In this document: one piece after another, positions 20,026 to 30,688 of the stretch | How positions within the stretch are numbered: position 1 is the stretch's first letter | Layout of the letters: every line of letters starts with the position of its first letter | DNA from: Shinisaurus crocodilurus | Taxonomy: Eukaryota; Chordata; Lepidosauria; Squamata; Shinisauridae | Reading direction: 5' to 3' | NCBI GenBank assembly: GCA_021292165.1 | Contig: CM037878.1 | Span: forward strand, 6,991,857 to 7,055,856 | DNA length: 64,000 nt | Position numbers and translations under genes: made by a program | The notes under the pieces: generated by a model | Told to the model about the DNA's origin: nothing | The model's input: the letters and a program-made list of their open reading frames with translations, nothing else | Database searches by the model: none

Positions 20026-20965
20026 TAACAAACAAACAAAAGAACACTGCACCACTGGGTGTTTTTTTTAAAAAAAATTATTTGTATGCACTGCTTTGAA
20101 ATCTGTAGATAAATACTCATGAATGAAGAAAGAAATCTGGAGGGTGCCAACAAGTTGGTGAAGTCTGGTTCCGTGGATATCACAAGGGATCCTAGCAGTT
20201 TTAGTCCTAATTGGACACACAGTGAGAACATTTGATGGGAATCAGAGACAGTGAAAAGCCATGAGGTGGAAGAATGACTCAAACATCAGGTTGACATTAT
20301 GAAGTGAGCTGTCCCTGATACAGGAACATTTGGGGAACAAAATTCAACAACAAATACAAAGCTAGATTGAGAAAAGCCTTAGATCGGAATGCCTTCTTTC
20401 TTTTGATACTGAATCAGAGAAGCAGAAACAAATAGCCACACACACATGCATCACTCCCATAAATTCTCTTCTGCAAATGTTGATGGTACATAATCTCCAA
20501 ATGTGCAAATATTTGAACATTTTATATTCAGCATCAGCCATTGGCATCTGAAAATTGCACAGCAGCAGGCAGTATTTGACAATATCTGATTGATGACACA
20601 ATAGAACTTGGCAAACCCATAATCTGCTACTTCGGGAGCTTCTGAGCCAGAGGACATGGCTTTACCAGGCTCCTCAGGTTCAGAGAGCACCCTTCCAATG
20701 CAGTCCTCACCACTTCCATGCCATAGGAGCCAGCAGCAGCTGCAGAATTGGACAGTGGCCCTTTAAGAAGTAGACCACTCAGAGTGGATGGAGTTAACAG
20801 CAGGTCCAGACCAGCCAGCCTCAAGGCTCCAGGACCAGGAGGCCTCTGCCTGAGTCAGTTCCAGGCAGCCAACATAGCTCTGTCCAAGGTCCTGAAAGAT
20901 CCTGGCCTGGCCATCCTGCATAGCCAGACTTTGACTCTGCTTCATTGGACTTGACTCTGCCTTGC
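20026..20965. other. No feature recognised
   Basis: Unassigned sequence; 20,630-20,965 is G+C-richer and may be an old repeat, but I cannot name it. Confidence 0.45.
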
Positions 20966-21147
20966 CCTTCTAGCAGGACCGGTGCAAGGCAGTTTGGTGC
21001 CCTAGGCAAGATCAGATATTTAGCGCCCCCCCCTTCCCACTTGAGAGTGCTGTATTTTTTTTCAAGGTGTTTCTGGCGCCCCTTTTAGCCCTGCGCCCGA
21101 GCCGGCTGCCTAGTTGGCCTAATGGTAGCACCGGCCCTGTCTTCTAG
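20966..21147. mobile_element. hAT-type MITE with CAGGNCCGG ends
   Basis: Element 20,974-21,139, ends CAGGACCGGTGC and inverted GCACCGGCCCTG; inner GGTGCCCTAGGCAAGATC is typical of this repeat. Flanks CCTTCTAG and TCTTCTAG agree at 7 of 8. Confidence 0.8.
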
Positions 21148-21267
21148 TGTATGCAACTGTTACAGATTGGCTCCTTTGGGAACCTCAAGCTAGACAGGAC
21201 AATCTCAAGAGTTGAATATCAACATTTGGGGCCAAATGTTGAAATCCAAATCCAAATTGTTGCATTT

Positions 21268-21284
21268 GAAAATGTGTCAACCTA

Positions 21285-21315
<31 letters not shown>

Positions 21316-21835
21316 TTTATTTCTTACCCGCCTCTCCGTCTAGATCGAGGCGGGGAACAACAAAAATATAAAATACACAATACATACTATTAAAACATCT
21401 TAAAACATATTAAAAACATCATAAACAACATCATTAAAACATCATTAAAATATCGTAAAAACATCTTAAGGCAACCTAAAATTCCGCCGGATAGGCCTGC
21501 TGGAAGAGATCAGTCTTTATGGCTTTTTTAAATTCCAAAAGACTGGTGAGCTGACGAATCTCCTCCGGCAGGCCATTCCATAATCTGGGAGCAGCAGAAG
21601 AAAAGGTCCTCTGGGTAGTACCCGTCAGCCTAGTTTTGGCTGACTGAAGTAGATTCTTCCCAGAGGACCTGAGTGTGCGGGGTGGATTGTATGGGAGAAG
21701 GCGATCCCGTAGGTAGCCTGGACCCAAACCATGTAGGGCTTTAAAGGTAATAACCAACACTTTATACTTCGCCCGGAAACTGATTGGCAGCCAGTGGAGT
21801 GCTTTTAAAACTGGTGTGATGTGAGCACCCTATCC
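21268..21835 (-). mobile_element. L2-like LINE, young 3' end
   Basis: On the minus strand, an open frame of about 95 codons (21,476-21,760) gives the C-terminal end of L2-type ORF2 (VITFKALHGLGPGYL, then RTFSSAAPRLWNGLPEEIR), then a 3' UTR and an AAT-repeat tail at 21,285-21,312. A close copy on the + strand is at 46,310-46,718. Confidence 0.85.
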
Positions 21836-21880
21836 TATATACACCTTGTACATTGATGGCACTCTACATTTTTATTAATA

Positions 21881-21920
21881 ATAACAGTAGTAGTGGTGGT
21901 GGTGGTGGTGGTGGTAGTAA
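21881..21920. repeat. (AGT/GGT)n microsatellite
   Basis: Triplet run of AGT and GGT units. Confidence 0.9.
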
Positions 21921-21989
21921 TATCAACAACCAAAGTAACTCTATGCCCATTAGCCAACCCAACTCAAGAAACAACCCAACTCAAGGTCA

Positions 21990-22350
21990 TTTGAGGGATC
22001 AGCAGCTGCACCTGTGTGAACCTGCCCAAGCCATAAGTTTGGCCACAGAGGGCCCTACCTTTGTGCCCTCTGATCTATTAGGTTGGCAGGCACACGAGAT
22101 AGGGCCTTTTCTTTGGTGGCCCCAACTTGACTGTTTTTAAATGGGCCTAAAGACCTGGATGTTCCAGTCTGCTTTTAAATGAACAGATGCCAATCTTTAT
22201 TTTATAAATTGGAGGTTTTACAGTTGCTGTTATCTTAAATGCTTTGTGTTTTTGCTTTCATTAATTGTATTTTATATTTCACTGTTTTATCATTTTATTT
22301 TGTAAACCACCTTGAAGAGGCTTCACCTTGAAAAGCAGTATAAAAATACA
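21990..22350 (+). mobile_element. L2-like LINE 3' end, old
   Basis: GAGATAGGGCCTTTTCTTTG gives EIGPFLWW-like translation of the L2 C-terminal domain, followed by an AT-rich 3' UTR and GTAAACCACCTTGAAGAGGC. Confidence 0.65.
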
Positions 22351-22364
22351 CGAGCAGAGCGATT

Positions 22365-22810
22365 CTATGCCCCCCCCCCTAGACAGCATCTAGAGGGCTC
22401 TAGTATCATCATTCCGATTCCCAGCTCTGAGGTCAGAAAAGAGCTCTGACCTCAGAGCGGGGCCTGCACACTCGGGGCACCCTCCCCCCTCCTCCCCGCC
22501 TCACAGCCAGTGTGGAAAGAAACAGACTGGGCCGTGTCTCCGAGGTCGTTAGAGTGACCTCAGAGAAGAGGTGGAGAGGGCATTGAGAGGAGGCCAGGTC
22601 CACCAGGATACGACGTATCCTGGTGATATTCCTTCCCTCCCCATCCAAAGAGCCACAGCTGAAACCGGCCATCTAGCTGATTTGCAGAGGTAGGAGGAGC
22701 AGGGAGGCCAAGATTGCCTCCAGACTCCTCCTGCCCTGCATAGGATGCCGCCCATAATCCCCCGAGTTCGGAGACTTATGGTCATCCCCATTGGGTTGCA
22801 CCCTAAATAA
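22365..22810. other. G+C-rich repeat shared with 25,470-25,730
   Basis: Both places have a CTAGACAGCATCTAGA-like start, GCTGGGACTCC/TTCCCAGCTCTGAGG blocks and a GATGCCGCC block, suggesting an unnamed interspersed repeat. The match is loose. Confidence 0.4.
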
Positions 22811-23076
22811 ATAAGGAGCAAGGAGAATTCATCTTCAGTAACTAGCTAAGAATTCTCTAAACTAGACTACTGCAATGCACTCTACGTGGGGCTGCCTTTG
22901 AAGACTGTTCGGAAGCTGCAGCTTGTGCAAAATGCGGCAGCCAGGCTTATTGCAGGGACCGGAAGGTCCGAGCATATTACACCAGTTCTGGCCCGCTTGC
23001 ACTGGCTGCCAATATGCTTCCGAGCCGAATTCAAGGTGCTGGTTTTAACCTATAAAGCCCTACACGGCTTAGAAGA

Positions 23077-23518
23077 GGAGACTGAGGGGGAGATATGATC
23101 GCACTCTTCCAGTATTTGAAGGGATGTCACACAGAGGAGGGCAAAGATCTCTTCTCGTTCATCCCAGTTTGCAGGACACGGAATAATGGGCTCAAGTTAC
23201 AGGAACCTAGATTCCACCTAAACATCAGGAAAAATTTCCTGACTGTCAGAGCAATAAGACAATGGAATCAACTACCTAGGGAGGTGGTGGGCTCTCCCAG
23301 TCTCTGGAGGCATTCAAGGTGCGGCTGGACAGACATCTGTCAGAGAGGCCTGTGGCTTACGCTGGCTCAGCTTGTCTGAGTGTGGAAAGCTAAGCAGGGT
23401 CAAGCCTGGTTATTACTTGGATGGGAGACCCCTCCTCTAGTTTCCTGCATTGAGCAGGGGGTTGGACTCGATGGCCTTGTAGGTCCCTTCCAACTCTACT
23501 TTTCTATGATTCTATGAC
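23077..23518 (+). mobile_element. CR1 3' end fused to a 5S head and a CR1 tail
   Basis: 23,077-23,346 is ordinary CR1 ORF2 end ([22 protein letters not shown], frame shifted near the start). At 23,347 it switches to a 5S-derived head (to 23,430), followed by a CR1 3' tail ending TTTTCTATGATTCTATGA. It sits inside the L2-like LINE. Confidence 0.85.
23347..23518 (+). mobile_element. 5S-CR1 SINE, copy 1
   Basis: Head GGCCTGTGGCTTACGCTGG, then AAGCTAAGCAGGGTC (5S box A), CCTGGTTATTACTTGGATGG and GGAGACC (box C region). Tail is the CR1 3' end. Confidence 0.88.
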
Positions 23519-24346
23519 CACAATACCTGACGGAACGTCTCTCCCAACCGCTATCTACCCGGACACTACGCTCAACATCTGGGGCCCTCCTCCGACTGCC
23601 ACCTCCAAGAGAGGCTCATTTGGTGGCAATGAGGAGGAGGGACTTCTCGGTGGTAGCCCCCCAGTTATGGAATCAGCTCCCCACTGAGACCCGCCTGGCG
23701 CCAACCTTACTATCTTTTCGGCGCCAGGTTAAGACTTCCCTCTATGCCAAGGCATTTAGTTAGGAGCTTGGAATAGCACGGAGGGGATTGTCACCTGTAG
23801 GCTCAGTTTTATTGGCTTTTGTATTGTTATTTTAAACTGTGTTTTTAAATTTGGTTTTTAATTTTTTAAACTATTTTGTATGTTTTTTATTGTTGTTTTT
23901 ATGTATAGAGTGTTGTGAACCGCCCAGAGAGCTTCGGCTGTGGGGCGGTATATAAATGAAATAAATGAAATGAAATGAATTCTAAAGCCACCATAGGAGC
24001 TGATGTCCCAGAGAGACATGGAGCAGATGCCAATAGACCAGACATTTTCGCAGGATTTGGGTAATGCAAAAGCAGATCAAAGCAAAAATAACTTCTCCCC
24101 CCTTCTTTTTTTGGGGGGGGCAGTACATCACCAGCTTGCTGATTATCTCCAAATCAGCAGACATGCTGATGACCAACTACACAGCAACAATCAGACATCT
24201 GCTAACTGACAAAATCATTCCATACAGGGAACAGGCTGTCATTCCTTGCCTAGGCGGATATTTCAGGCCTCCTTCCCACCCATCTTACATTTCAGATTTC
24301 TTCTGAATCTCTGCCCTCGCCAGTGACTGACTTCTAAAATGAGAGG

Positions 24347-24500
24347 CAGTGAGGCAGCTTTCCCCAGCCTGGCACCCTCCAGATGTGCTAGGCTACATTA
24401 TCACATCATCCCCCGCCATTGGCCGTGCAGGCTGAGGGGTGATGGATGTTGTAGTTCAGCACATCTTGAAGGCGCCAGGTTGGGGAAAGCTGTGATAAGG
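24347..24500. mobile_element. Foldback MITE, older relative
   Basis: CAGCTTTCCCCAGCCTGG at 24,355 and inverted CCAGGTTGGGGAAAGCTG to 24,492, arms with CAGATGTGCTAGG and inverted GTTCAGCACATCTTG. Flanking octamers no longer agree. Confidence 0.75.
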
Positions 24501-24768
24501 TCCTGAAACCTGCAACACGCCATATCTATCCCCTGGAAATATTTCCCATAATCCCAAGTGGAAATGAAGGGATATAGTAGTGTGCTCTCAATGAGGAGGA
24601 AAAGGAATTATGCATATGTGAAGAGACACTGTGCTAGATGGGATGATGATGATGATACCATTCCCCTAATCTGGTCTATGCCATGGTCTCCAGCCTCGAT
24701 CCCCCCCTCAAGCGCAGAGGAAAACATAGACAGGGGGGAAGGAAGAATTGCCATGGCTCCAAATTATC

Positions 24769-25338
24769 ATGTAGTTCAGTGTTCTCCAACCTTGGGTCCC
24801 CAGATGTTTTTGGCCTACAACTCCCAGCATGCCCCAGCCAGCGTAGCTGTGAATAATTGTTCTGCATTTTGTTGGAGAGGATGTCAGGAAAAAGGGACAT
24901 ATGCTCATATGTGGTGGAGTTGTAAAAATGTATTGGCGTTTTGGTGAGAGTTTTTTTACAGAAATATCGAAAATTATTGGTACTAATTTAGAGGTCTGTC
25001 CAAAATTAGCATTGTTATCAATAACGGAGAAGCTTATTTGTGATCAAAATACGAAGGAGTTAATTGTAAACTTGTTAACTGCGGCCAGGCTAATGATAGC
25101 GAGAAATTGGAAAGTACAACATGTTTTCCTAATAACAGACTGGTATAAGGAAGTTTGGGACATAGCCCTAAACGATAAACTAACTAGTAGTATCAAATGC
25201 AAAAAAGGATTGCTAAAGAAGAAGAATTTTATGGATATATGGAATCAGTTACTAGACTAGCTACGCTGGCTGGGGCATTCTGGGAGTTGTAGGCCAAAAA
25301 CATCTGGGGACCCAAGGTTGGAGAACACTGATGTAGTT
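24769..25338. mobile_element. Foldback MITE family A, copy 6, carrying an L1 fragment
   Basis: The two arms (24,777-24,848 and 25,259-25,330) are each almost intact and inverted. Perfect duplication ATGTAGTT outside. Between the arms are 410 bp of L1 ORF2 sequence instead of the usual few bases. Confidence 0.93.
24849..25258 (+). mobile_element. L1 ORF2 C-terminal fragment inside a MITE
   Basis: Translates, with one frame change near 24,940, to the cysteine-containing end of L1 ORF2 (GTYAHMWWSC, then LIVNLLTAARLMIARNWK and WYKEVWDIALNDKLT). The frame closes at the right boundary. There is no L1 3' UTR and no poly(A). Confidence 0.85.
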
Positions 25339-25469
25339 GATTAAACCTGAAGACTTTTCATGTAAGCTATTTACTGTGAGTACATAGGATGGGCCTGCCC
25401 ACACTTGGGAATCACAACCAGTTCTGGTTTCTCCCCGGTGTAGTTCAGTGGTGGGGAGCACAGCACAAT

Positions 25470-25735
25470 CCTACGGCCGCTACTGGACAGCATCTAGACA
25501 GTGATAGAAGCTCACTCCAGGGTCGGAGCTGGGACTCCAAGCTCGGAGCACTTTCCCTGCCCCCTGCAGCCCGCACGGAAAGAACACAAACACGACCTCA
25601 GAGAAGGGCTTTTGTGGGTGCTCCAGGGGGCAGGAAGGAGAGGGGACAGATGCCGCCATGATGCAAAGTTCAGAGGGCCACAGGCATCCGGATCGGATGC
25701 ACTCATATCCTATTTGGGGGGGGGGGTTCCCAAGG
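25470..25735. other. G+C-rich repeat shared with 22,365-22,810
   Basis: See 22,365. Contains GGACAGCATCTAGACAGTG and CAGATGCCGCCATGATGC. Confidence 0.4.
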
Positions 25736-26079
25736 GCTGTTGGCCTGTGTGACCGAGCCGGACTAGTGGACTGGTTCCCGCGGCTCTCCAGTTCTGTGTT
25801 TGAATTCAGGTTGCCGGACCCCTGAGAGAAAAAGAGGCCCGTTGTCTCAGTCTGATGGCCCACCAGATCAGGCTGCCCTGTGTCCGGTGTGGGAACCTGG
25901 CGAGGGTGCTGTTGGTCATGCCTCTGTGGCTTCATTCCAGGTTGTAGGGCCTGAGAAGGATCTTGGAATGTGGAGATCACAAACTGAATATGGCCGCACG
26001 TTGGTCAAGAAGGCAATGCAAGGGTGTAGAAGATAGCTCTGTATTCCCTATCGGCTGTAAGCCTCATCTGAGTCTGCGT

Positions 26080-26430
26080 CCATTTCTGGGCTACTTATAG
26101 AAGGCTAGACCTGGAGGGTTCAGGAGGGCAACAAGATGTAAGGGCTGAAACAGGCCCAGAGAGACGAAGAATGTTTCGCCTTCAGAGAGGGACTGAGGGA
26201 GATACACTCTCCAGTACTTGAGGTTGCACAGGATGGCAGGATCTCTCTCACCTCCCAGTTGCAGGACACGGAATATGGGCTAAGCGGACCTGTTAAACAT
26301 GAAATTTTCGATGTAGGCAATAAGACATGATCAACTACTTGTGGGCTTCCCATTGGACCAGTGGGCAGACATGTCAGAGACTTTGAGAATGCAGAGGGAG
26401 GTTGGCTCGATGGCCTGTAGGCCCTCCACC
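26080..26430 (+). mobile_element. CR1 LINE 3' end with many small deletions
   Basis: The order of CR1 landmarks is kept (GAGGGCAACAAGATG, CAGTTGCAGGACACGGAAT, GGTTGGCTCGATGGCCTGTA), but single or few bases are missing roughly every ten bases against the other CR1 copies in this window. Confidence 0.7.
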
Positions 26431-26639
26431 ACTTTCAGGACCCTTGGTCTGATCCCGCAGGGCTCGTCTGATGTTCTTATGCTCAGCTTTCCATTCCATC
26501 TACAATAGGAGATTAATATAAAAAGATTTTCCTACTTCATATGCCTTCTTTGCCCCTGTTTGCCGTTGAATGCAGGGGGTGTGGGGGCAGTCTGTAAAAA
26601 GCCTTAATGATAAAATTCAGTGGCAGCGGCAGGTGATGA

Positions 26640-27110
26640 GGGCATCGCAATGATTTAAGTGAATTTAAAATGCAAACATGCACATGCTCACACACAGTAC
26701 ATTTTTTAAATAAAAATAAATTAGGGTTGGCAAACAGTTTTGTTTTGTTGTTGTTGTTCTAACACAGTGTCCTCCAACCTTGGGTCCCCAGATGTTTTTG
26801 GCCTACAACTGGCTATGCTGGCTGGGGCATGCTGGGAGTTGTAGGCCAAAAACATCTGGAGACCCAAGGTTGGAGGACACTGTTCTAACAGATCAGGAAT
26901 GTAGAAGCATTTGTAAAGCATTTAACAGTGGTTGTGTGGGGGCAGAGAATTCTTAGTTGTGCGGCGCCCTTTGCAACTGAAGTAATACACCTGGCTGTCC
27001 AAAGGGGCCCACATAGCACTGTTAAATCCGGGGTCTCAAAACGACCTCGCTGAACCACTGTGGTGACCCCCAAGCTTTCTTCATTTCAGCAGTATAACGT
27101 AGGATGGAGT
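26640..27110. mobile_element. Unclassified repeat Y, copy 1
   Basis: Matches 58,695-59,175 on both sides of the MITE: ATGATTTAAGTGAATTTAAA, TTGGCAAACAG, then AATGTAGAAGCATTTGTAAA, TTGTGCGGCG, GCAACTGAAGTAATACAC. Confidence 0.75.
26757..26890. mobile_element. Foldback MITE family A, copy 7, inside repeat Y
   Basis: Element 26,765-26,882, ends CAGTGTCCTCCAACC; perfect duplication TTCTAACA on both sides. Confidence 0.95.
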
Positions 27111-27462
27111 GGTCATTTTGCTGCTGCTAGTGAACAATTGGGAGCCAGATTTCCTGATCTTCCAATCCAGTTGCTGATCTCCTGCAAATCACCATGTGTC
27201 TGCGGTGCTTACATCTCTGCCAAGCACTCACACCACAGTCGCTACAGCTAGCAGCTCACGTTCCACACTGACAAGTACCTGAGACTTGGCAGGCAGATAT
27301 AAAGAAGTGGAAGCAAATATAATACGAAACCTGGCCTGCTTGATCCATGCTGGAATAAGCTACCTACATCCACCCAGCTGTCTAGGAGTGTGCTTAGCAT
27401 GCCCCTGATCCAGCACGTACCACACACCAGCTCGCTTACAGCTATGCAGCTCACTGTTTCCA
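27111..27462. other. No gene; partial third copy of the 27.5-kb repeat
   Basis: 27,285-27,360 (GGCAGATATAAAGAAGTGG, CCTGGCCTGCTTGATCCATG) resembles part of the unit at 27,463. Confidence 0.5.
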
Positions 27463-27637
27463 CTTACTGTACAAAGTAAACCACCTTGAGAACTTTGGCA
27501 GAAAGGCAGAATATAAAAGAAGTAGGCAAGCAAATAATAAATACATAAACCTGGCCTGCTTGATTCCATGCTGGGAATAAGCTCTAGGAAACTGCACTGA
27601 TTAAAAGAGGTTTTCCTAGGAAAAAGTGCTTGGAGGT
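27463..27637 (+). repeat. Inverted repeat, left arm
   Basis: GTAAACCACCTTGAGAACTT, TTGGCAGAAAGGC, AACCTGGCCTGCTTGA, then CCTAGGAAAAAGTGCTTGGA. Its inverted partner is at 28,010-28,205. Confidence 0.85.
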
Positions 27638-27722
27638 GCTGGCTGGGGAATGCTGGCAGTTCTAGGACTTTTTTCTTTCTTTCTTTCTTTTTTGGTCTAA
27701 ACATGCATGGGATTGTGCCATA
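27630..27722. mobile_element. Foldback MITE family B, half copy
   Basis: GGCTGGGGAATGCTGGCAGT, TAGGACTTTTTTC and TCTAAACATGCATGGGATTG; left arm missing, a TTTC microsatellite in the loop side. Confidence 0.7.
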
Positions 27723-28009
27723 AATGGACTGAAATAGTAACTGTTGTGTGCTATGTATACCAATGGCGCAAATCTGTTTCCTGCACGTTGGGTGGCTCTG
27801 ACCTGTGTTGAGAAGACTGTTCTAGTTATTATGAGTTAGAAACAGATCTGATTATTATGAGTTATAAACATATGCTTTAGAAATACACTACTTTTTCATT
27901 TTGATAACTTGAATATATCCAAGAGCAAATAAAGCGTGTTTTTCTCCCCCACCTGATGTGGGAAGGGTTACCTTATATCCTGCTTTGAGTTGGATGTTAA
28001 CCAGAAATC

Positions 28010-28205
28010 TTTCTCCAAGCACTTTTTCCTAGAAAAATCATTTTAATCAGTGCAATGTAATTCAATATGCACAATTTCTGGAGTTTGTTTCCAGCATTGA
28101 CTCAGCAGGCCAGGTTGAATGAATGAATTATTTATTTATTATTTAATTGCCTACTTCTTTCATATGCCACCTTTCTGCCAAAGTTCTCAAGGTGGTTTAC
28201 TTCTT
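28010..28205 (-). repeat. Inverted repeat, right arm
   Basis: TCCAAGCACTTTTTCCTAG, CAGGCCAGGTTGAATGAATG and CCAAAGTTCTCAAGGTGGTT: the inverse of 27,463-27,637. Confidence 0.85.
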
Positions 28206-28246
28206 ACAATATTAGCTTACAGACTAAGAGACATGATACAAAAGAA

Positions 28247-28900
28247 CACCCGAAGAGCCATGCTGGATCAGACCAAAGGCCTCTCTAGTCCAGCATTCTG
28301 TTTGCACAATGGTCGACCAGATGCTCCAATGGGAGCATATCCACAAGCATGATATGAGTGCAACAGCACCCTCCCATCCATGTTCCCCAGTAACTGGTGT
28401 ACATGGGCATACTGCCTCTGATACTGGAGGAAGCATATAGCCATCAGGACAAGTAGCCACTGATAGCCTTATTTATCCACCATGAATTTGACTAACCCCC
28501 TTTTAAAGCCATCAAAACTGTTGGACATCACTACATCTTGTGTAGTAGCAAATTCCATAGTTTAACCCTGCACTACGTGAAGAAGGACTTCCTTTTATCT
28601 GTCCTGAATCTCCCACCAAGCAGCTTCATGGGATGACCCCATTTGGGTTCTAGTATTATGAGAGGTCCATTCACCTTTTCTCTAAGCTAAACAGACTCAG
28701 ATGTTGTAACCTTTCCTCAAAGGGGAGTTGCTCCAGCCTCCTGATAACCCTTTTCTGCATTTTTTCCAACTCTGAAATAACCTTTTATTATTGTGAGCAC
28801 AATATTCCACGTGGGCATACCATATATTAGTATAACGTCATTCTACAAAAGGAAATAAAGGGGCATGGCGGAAAGCAGAAATTAAGCATATCTAGGTACC
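28247..28900 (-). mobile_element. L3-like CR1 LINE 3' part
   Basis: Long copy on the minus strand: GAGCCATGCTGGATCAGACC, CAACAGCACCCTCCCATCC, CTGCCTCTGATACTGGAGGA, then the ORF2 end (TTCCATAGTTTAACCCTGCA) to about 28,830. Frame broken. Confidence 0.85.
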
Positions 28901-28954
28901 AACATTGACATAATATTGTTTGGTAATGAAGTGACATGGTGACCATTTTTATGA

Positions 28955-29020
28955 TATACGTACATCACTCTGAGAGCTTAGGCTATAGGGCGACTCATAA
29001 ATCGAATAAATAAATAAACA
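28955..29020 (+). mobile_element. L2-like LINE tail
   Basis: CTGAGAGCTTAGGCTATAGG, GCGACTCATAAATCG and AATAAATAAA, like the 3' end at 23,920-23,975. Confidence 0.6.
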
Positions 29021-29055
29021 AATAAACCAAGGGTGTGGCGGAAAATATGGAAAAA

Positions 29056-29311
29056 GAGCCAGTGTGGCATAGTGGTGAGAGTGTTGGACTGGGACCCGGG
29101 AGATCCGGGTTCTAGTCTCCGCTCGGCCGTGAAACTCACTGGGTGACTTTGGGCCAGTCACTGACTCTCAGCCTAACCTACCTCACAGGGTTGTTGTGAG
29201 GATAAAATGGAGAGGAGGAGGAAGATTATGTAAGCCGCCTGGGGTTCCTTGTAGGAAAAAAGGAGGGATATAAATATAACAAATAAATAAATAAATAAAT
29301 AAATAAATAAG
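29056..29311 (+). mobile_element. tRNA-SINE (type 1), full length
   Basis: GAGCCAGTGTGGCATAGTGG head with A box, GATCCGGGTTCTAGTCTC B box, GACTTTGGGCCAGTCACTG and CCTCACAGGGTTGTTGTGAG body, GTAAGCCGCCTGGGGTTCC 3' block and an (AAAT)n tail. Of the kind abundant in squamates; I do not assign a formal name. Confidence 0.9.
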
Positions 29312-29659
29312 GCCATCAGGGGCTATTCTTGTAAGGGAGGCGCCAACTGGCAGGTGGTCTCCTCCAGGACAATGGGGGGGGGCGGGTTTGCTGTCTCAAT
29401 TCTCCCTCTGATGTACCCAGGCAGAATGTCAGGGGACCAAGTCAATTCCTTGGACAGGAGAAGCCAATCAGCCTCTAGCTCCACATTCAGTAGGTGAGAA
29501 TACTGAGAATTTGAAGCGGCTAACAACATCGTGCAGGAATATTGCTTTCCATGATCTTTTCAGAAGTCATAAATAACAGCACGCTGTCGCTGGTTACAAC
29601 TCTTTGGGGTGAAACATTCAGTGAGCTCCAGGTCAAAACAAGCTCTTGCTTTGGGCAAG

Positions 29660-29681
29660 AGAGAGAGAGAGAGAGAGAGAA
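29660..29681. repeat. (GA)n microsatellite
   Basis: About 11 GA units. Confidence 0.95.
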
Positions 29682-30435
29682 ATCTTAGATGGAGACTTTC
29701 TTCGCCTTAGGAGCTATTAGTTGGATGAGGAATAATGTATTAAATAAATATAATTCCACTAATCATTTCAAGACAGGGCAAGGAAGCTTAAAGAACTGGC
29801 AGCTCCAAGTTTGGGGAACCCTAGGCCAAATTCTTTCAATGCCCCGCTTTGGTTCTTGTGAATTCTTTTGCATGGTCTCTGCCCTTCTTAGCTCCATGTA
29901 AACTGAGAAGGGTGGTGCTGTTGGGGGAGTGGGTGGCAAGCCCTTTATCAGTCTTGGTGCCTTTGAGAAATACCCCATCTCACCACCCTCTGGAGGAGCC
30001 AGACCTGTTGGAAGCCAGCAATTATGGAAGTTGTGTGTTTTGTCAGTGCACTACTAATTGGGTCACACACCAGCTCCACCTAATACATATCCCTTATATC
30101 CAGACCATCAGCTCTCCATGCCAGGAACGCAGCAGGGCCCTTCCTTTGCCAAGCAAGAGGCAGGTTTGGAACAAACCTGTTCTTTCATTTCTGAGTAATC
30201 TTCTCTTGCATCTTCACCAGCACAGTTGAACTTTGTGTGGATTTTGGATTGAGGAGAGGCAGAATAATAATAATATGCAGAAGTACTTAGAGTGGATGAC
30301 AAACTGAATGTGAGCCAACAATATACTTGGGGCAGAAAAGGCCAGTGTCACCTGTTATATTCACCAGACATGATTTCTAAAGGAGATTACTTAACATGGA
30401 TTGGAGACCCCTGATTTATTATTTTTTGAAGGATA
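29682..30435. other. No feature recognised
   Basis: Unassigned sequence without coding similarity. Confidence 0.45.
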
Positions 30436-30560
30436 CAATTCTCCCTCACACACCTTTTCAGGTGTTCCAGCCCCTTGATCCTTTTAGTTTCCCCTTTCTG
30501 CACTTCTTCCAACTCTACAATATCCTTTCTTAGAGCTTGTGGGCCACCTTGAAGACTGGT
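30436..30560 (-). mobile_element. L3-like CR1 LINE fragment
   Basis: TTTTCAGGTGTTCCAGCCCC, TCTGCACTTCTTCCAACTCT and ACAATATCCTTTCTTAG, as at 47,150-47,210. Confidence 0.65.
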
Positions 30561-30688
30561 GCAACAGCACTTGAGTTTCAATCCCCTCGCTGAAATGTAG
30601 TGCTGCATCTTCTTGACATTTTTTGCACTCCCTTGTTTCCGTGTAACTGGACCCTTCCAGCAATGTGGATTGCTTTATAATCCCATTA

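Larger units (their letters stand above)
22858..23975 (+). mobile_element. L2-like LINE 3' end, split by a CR1/5S insertion
   Basis: Left part 22,858-23,076 translates to [15 protein letters not shown] and [20 protein letters not shown]. Right part from 23,519 continues with QYLTERLSQPLSTRTLRS and the C-terminal end, a 3' UTR, and the end GGGGCGGTATATAAATG with AAATGA repeats. Frame is preserved on both sides of the insert. Confidence 0.85.
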
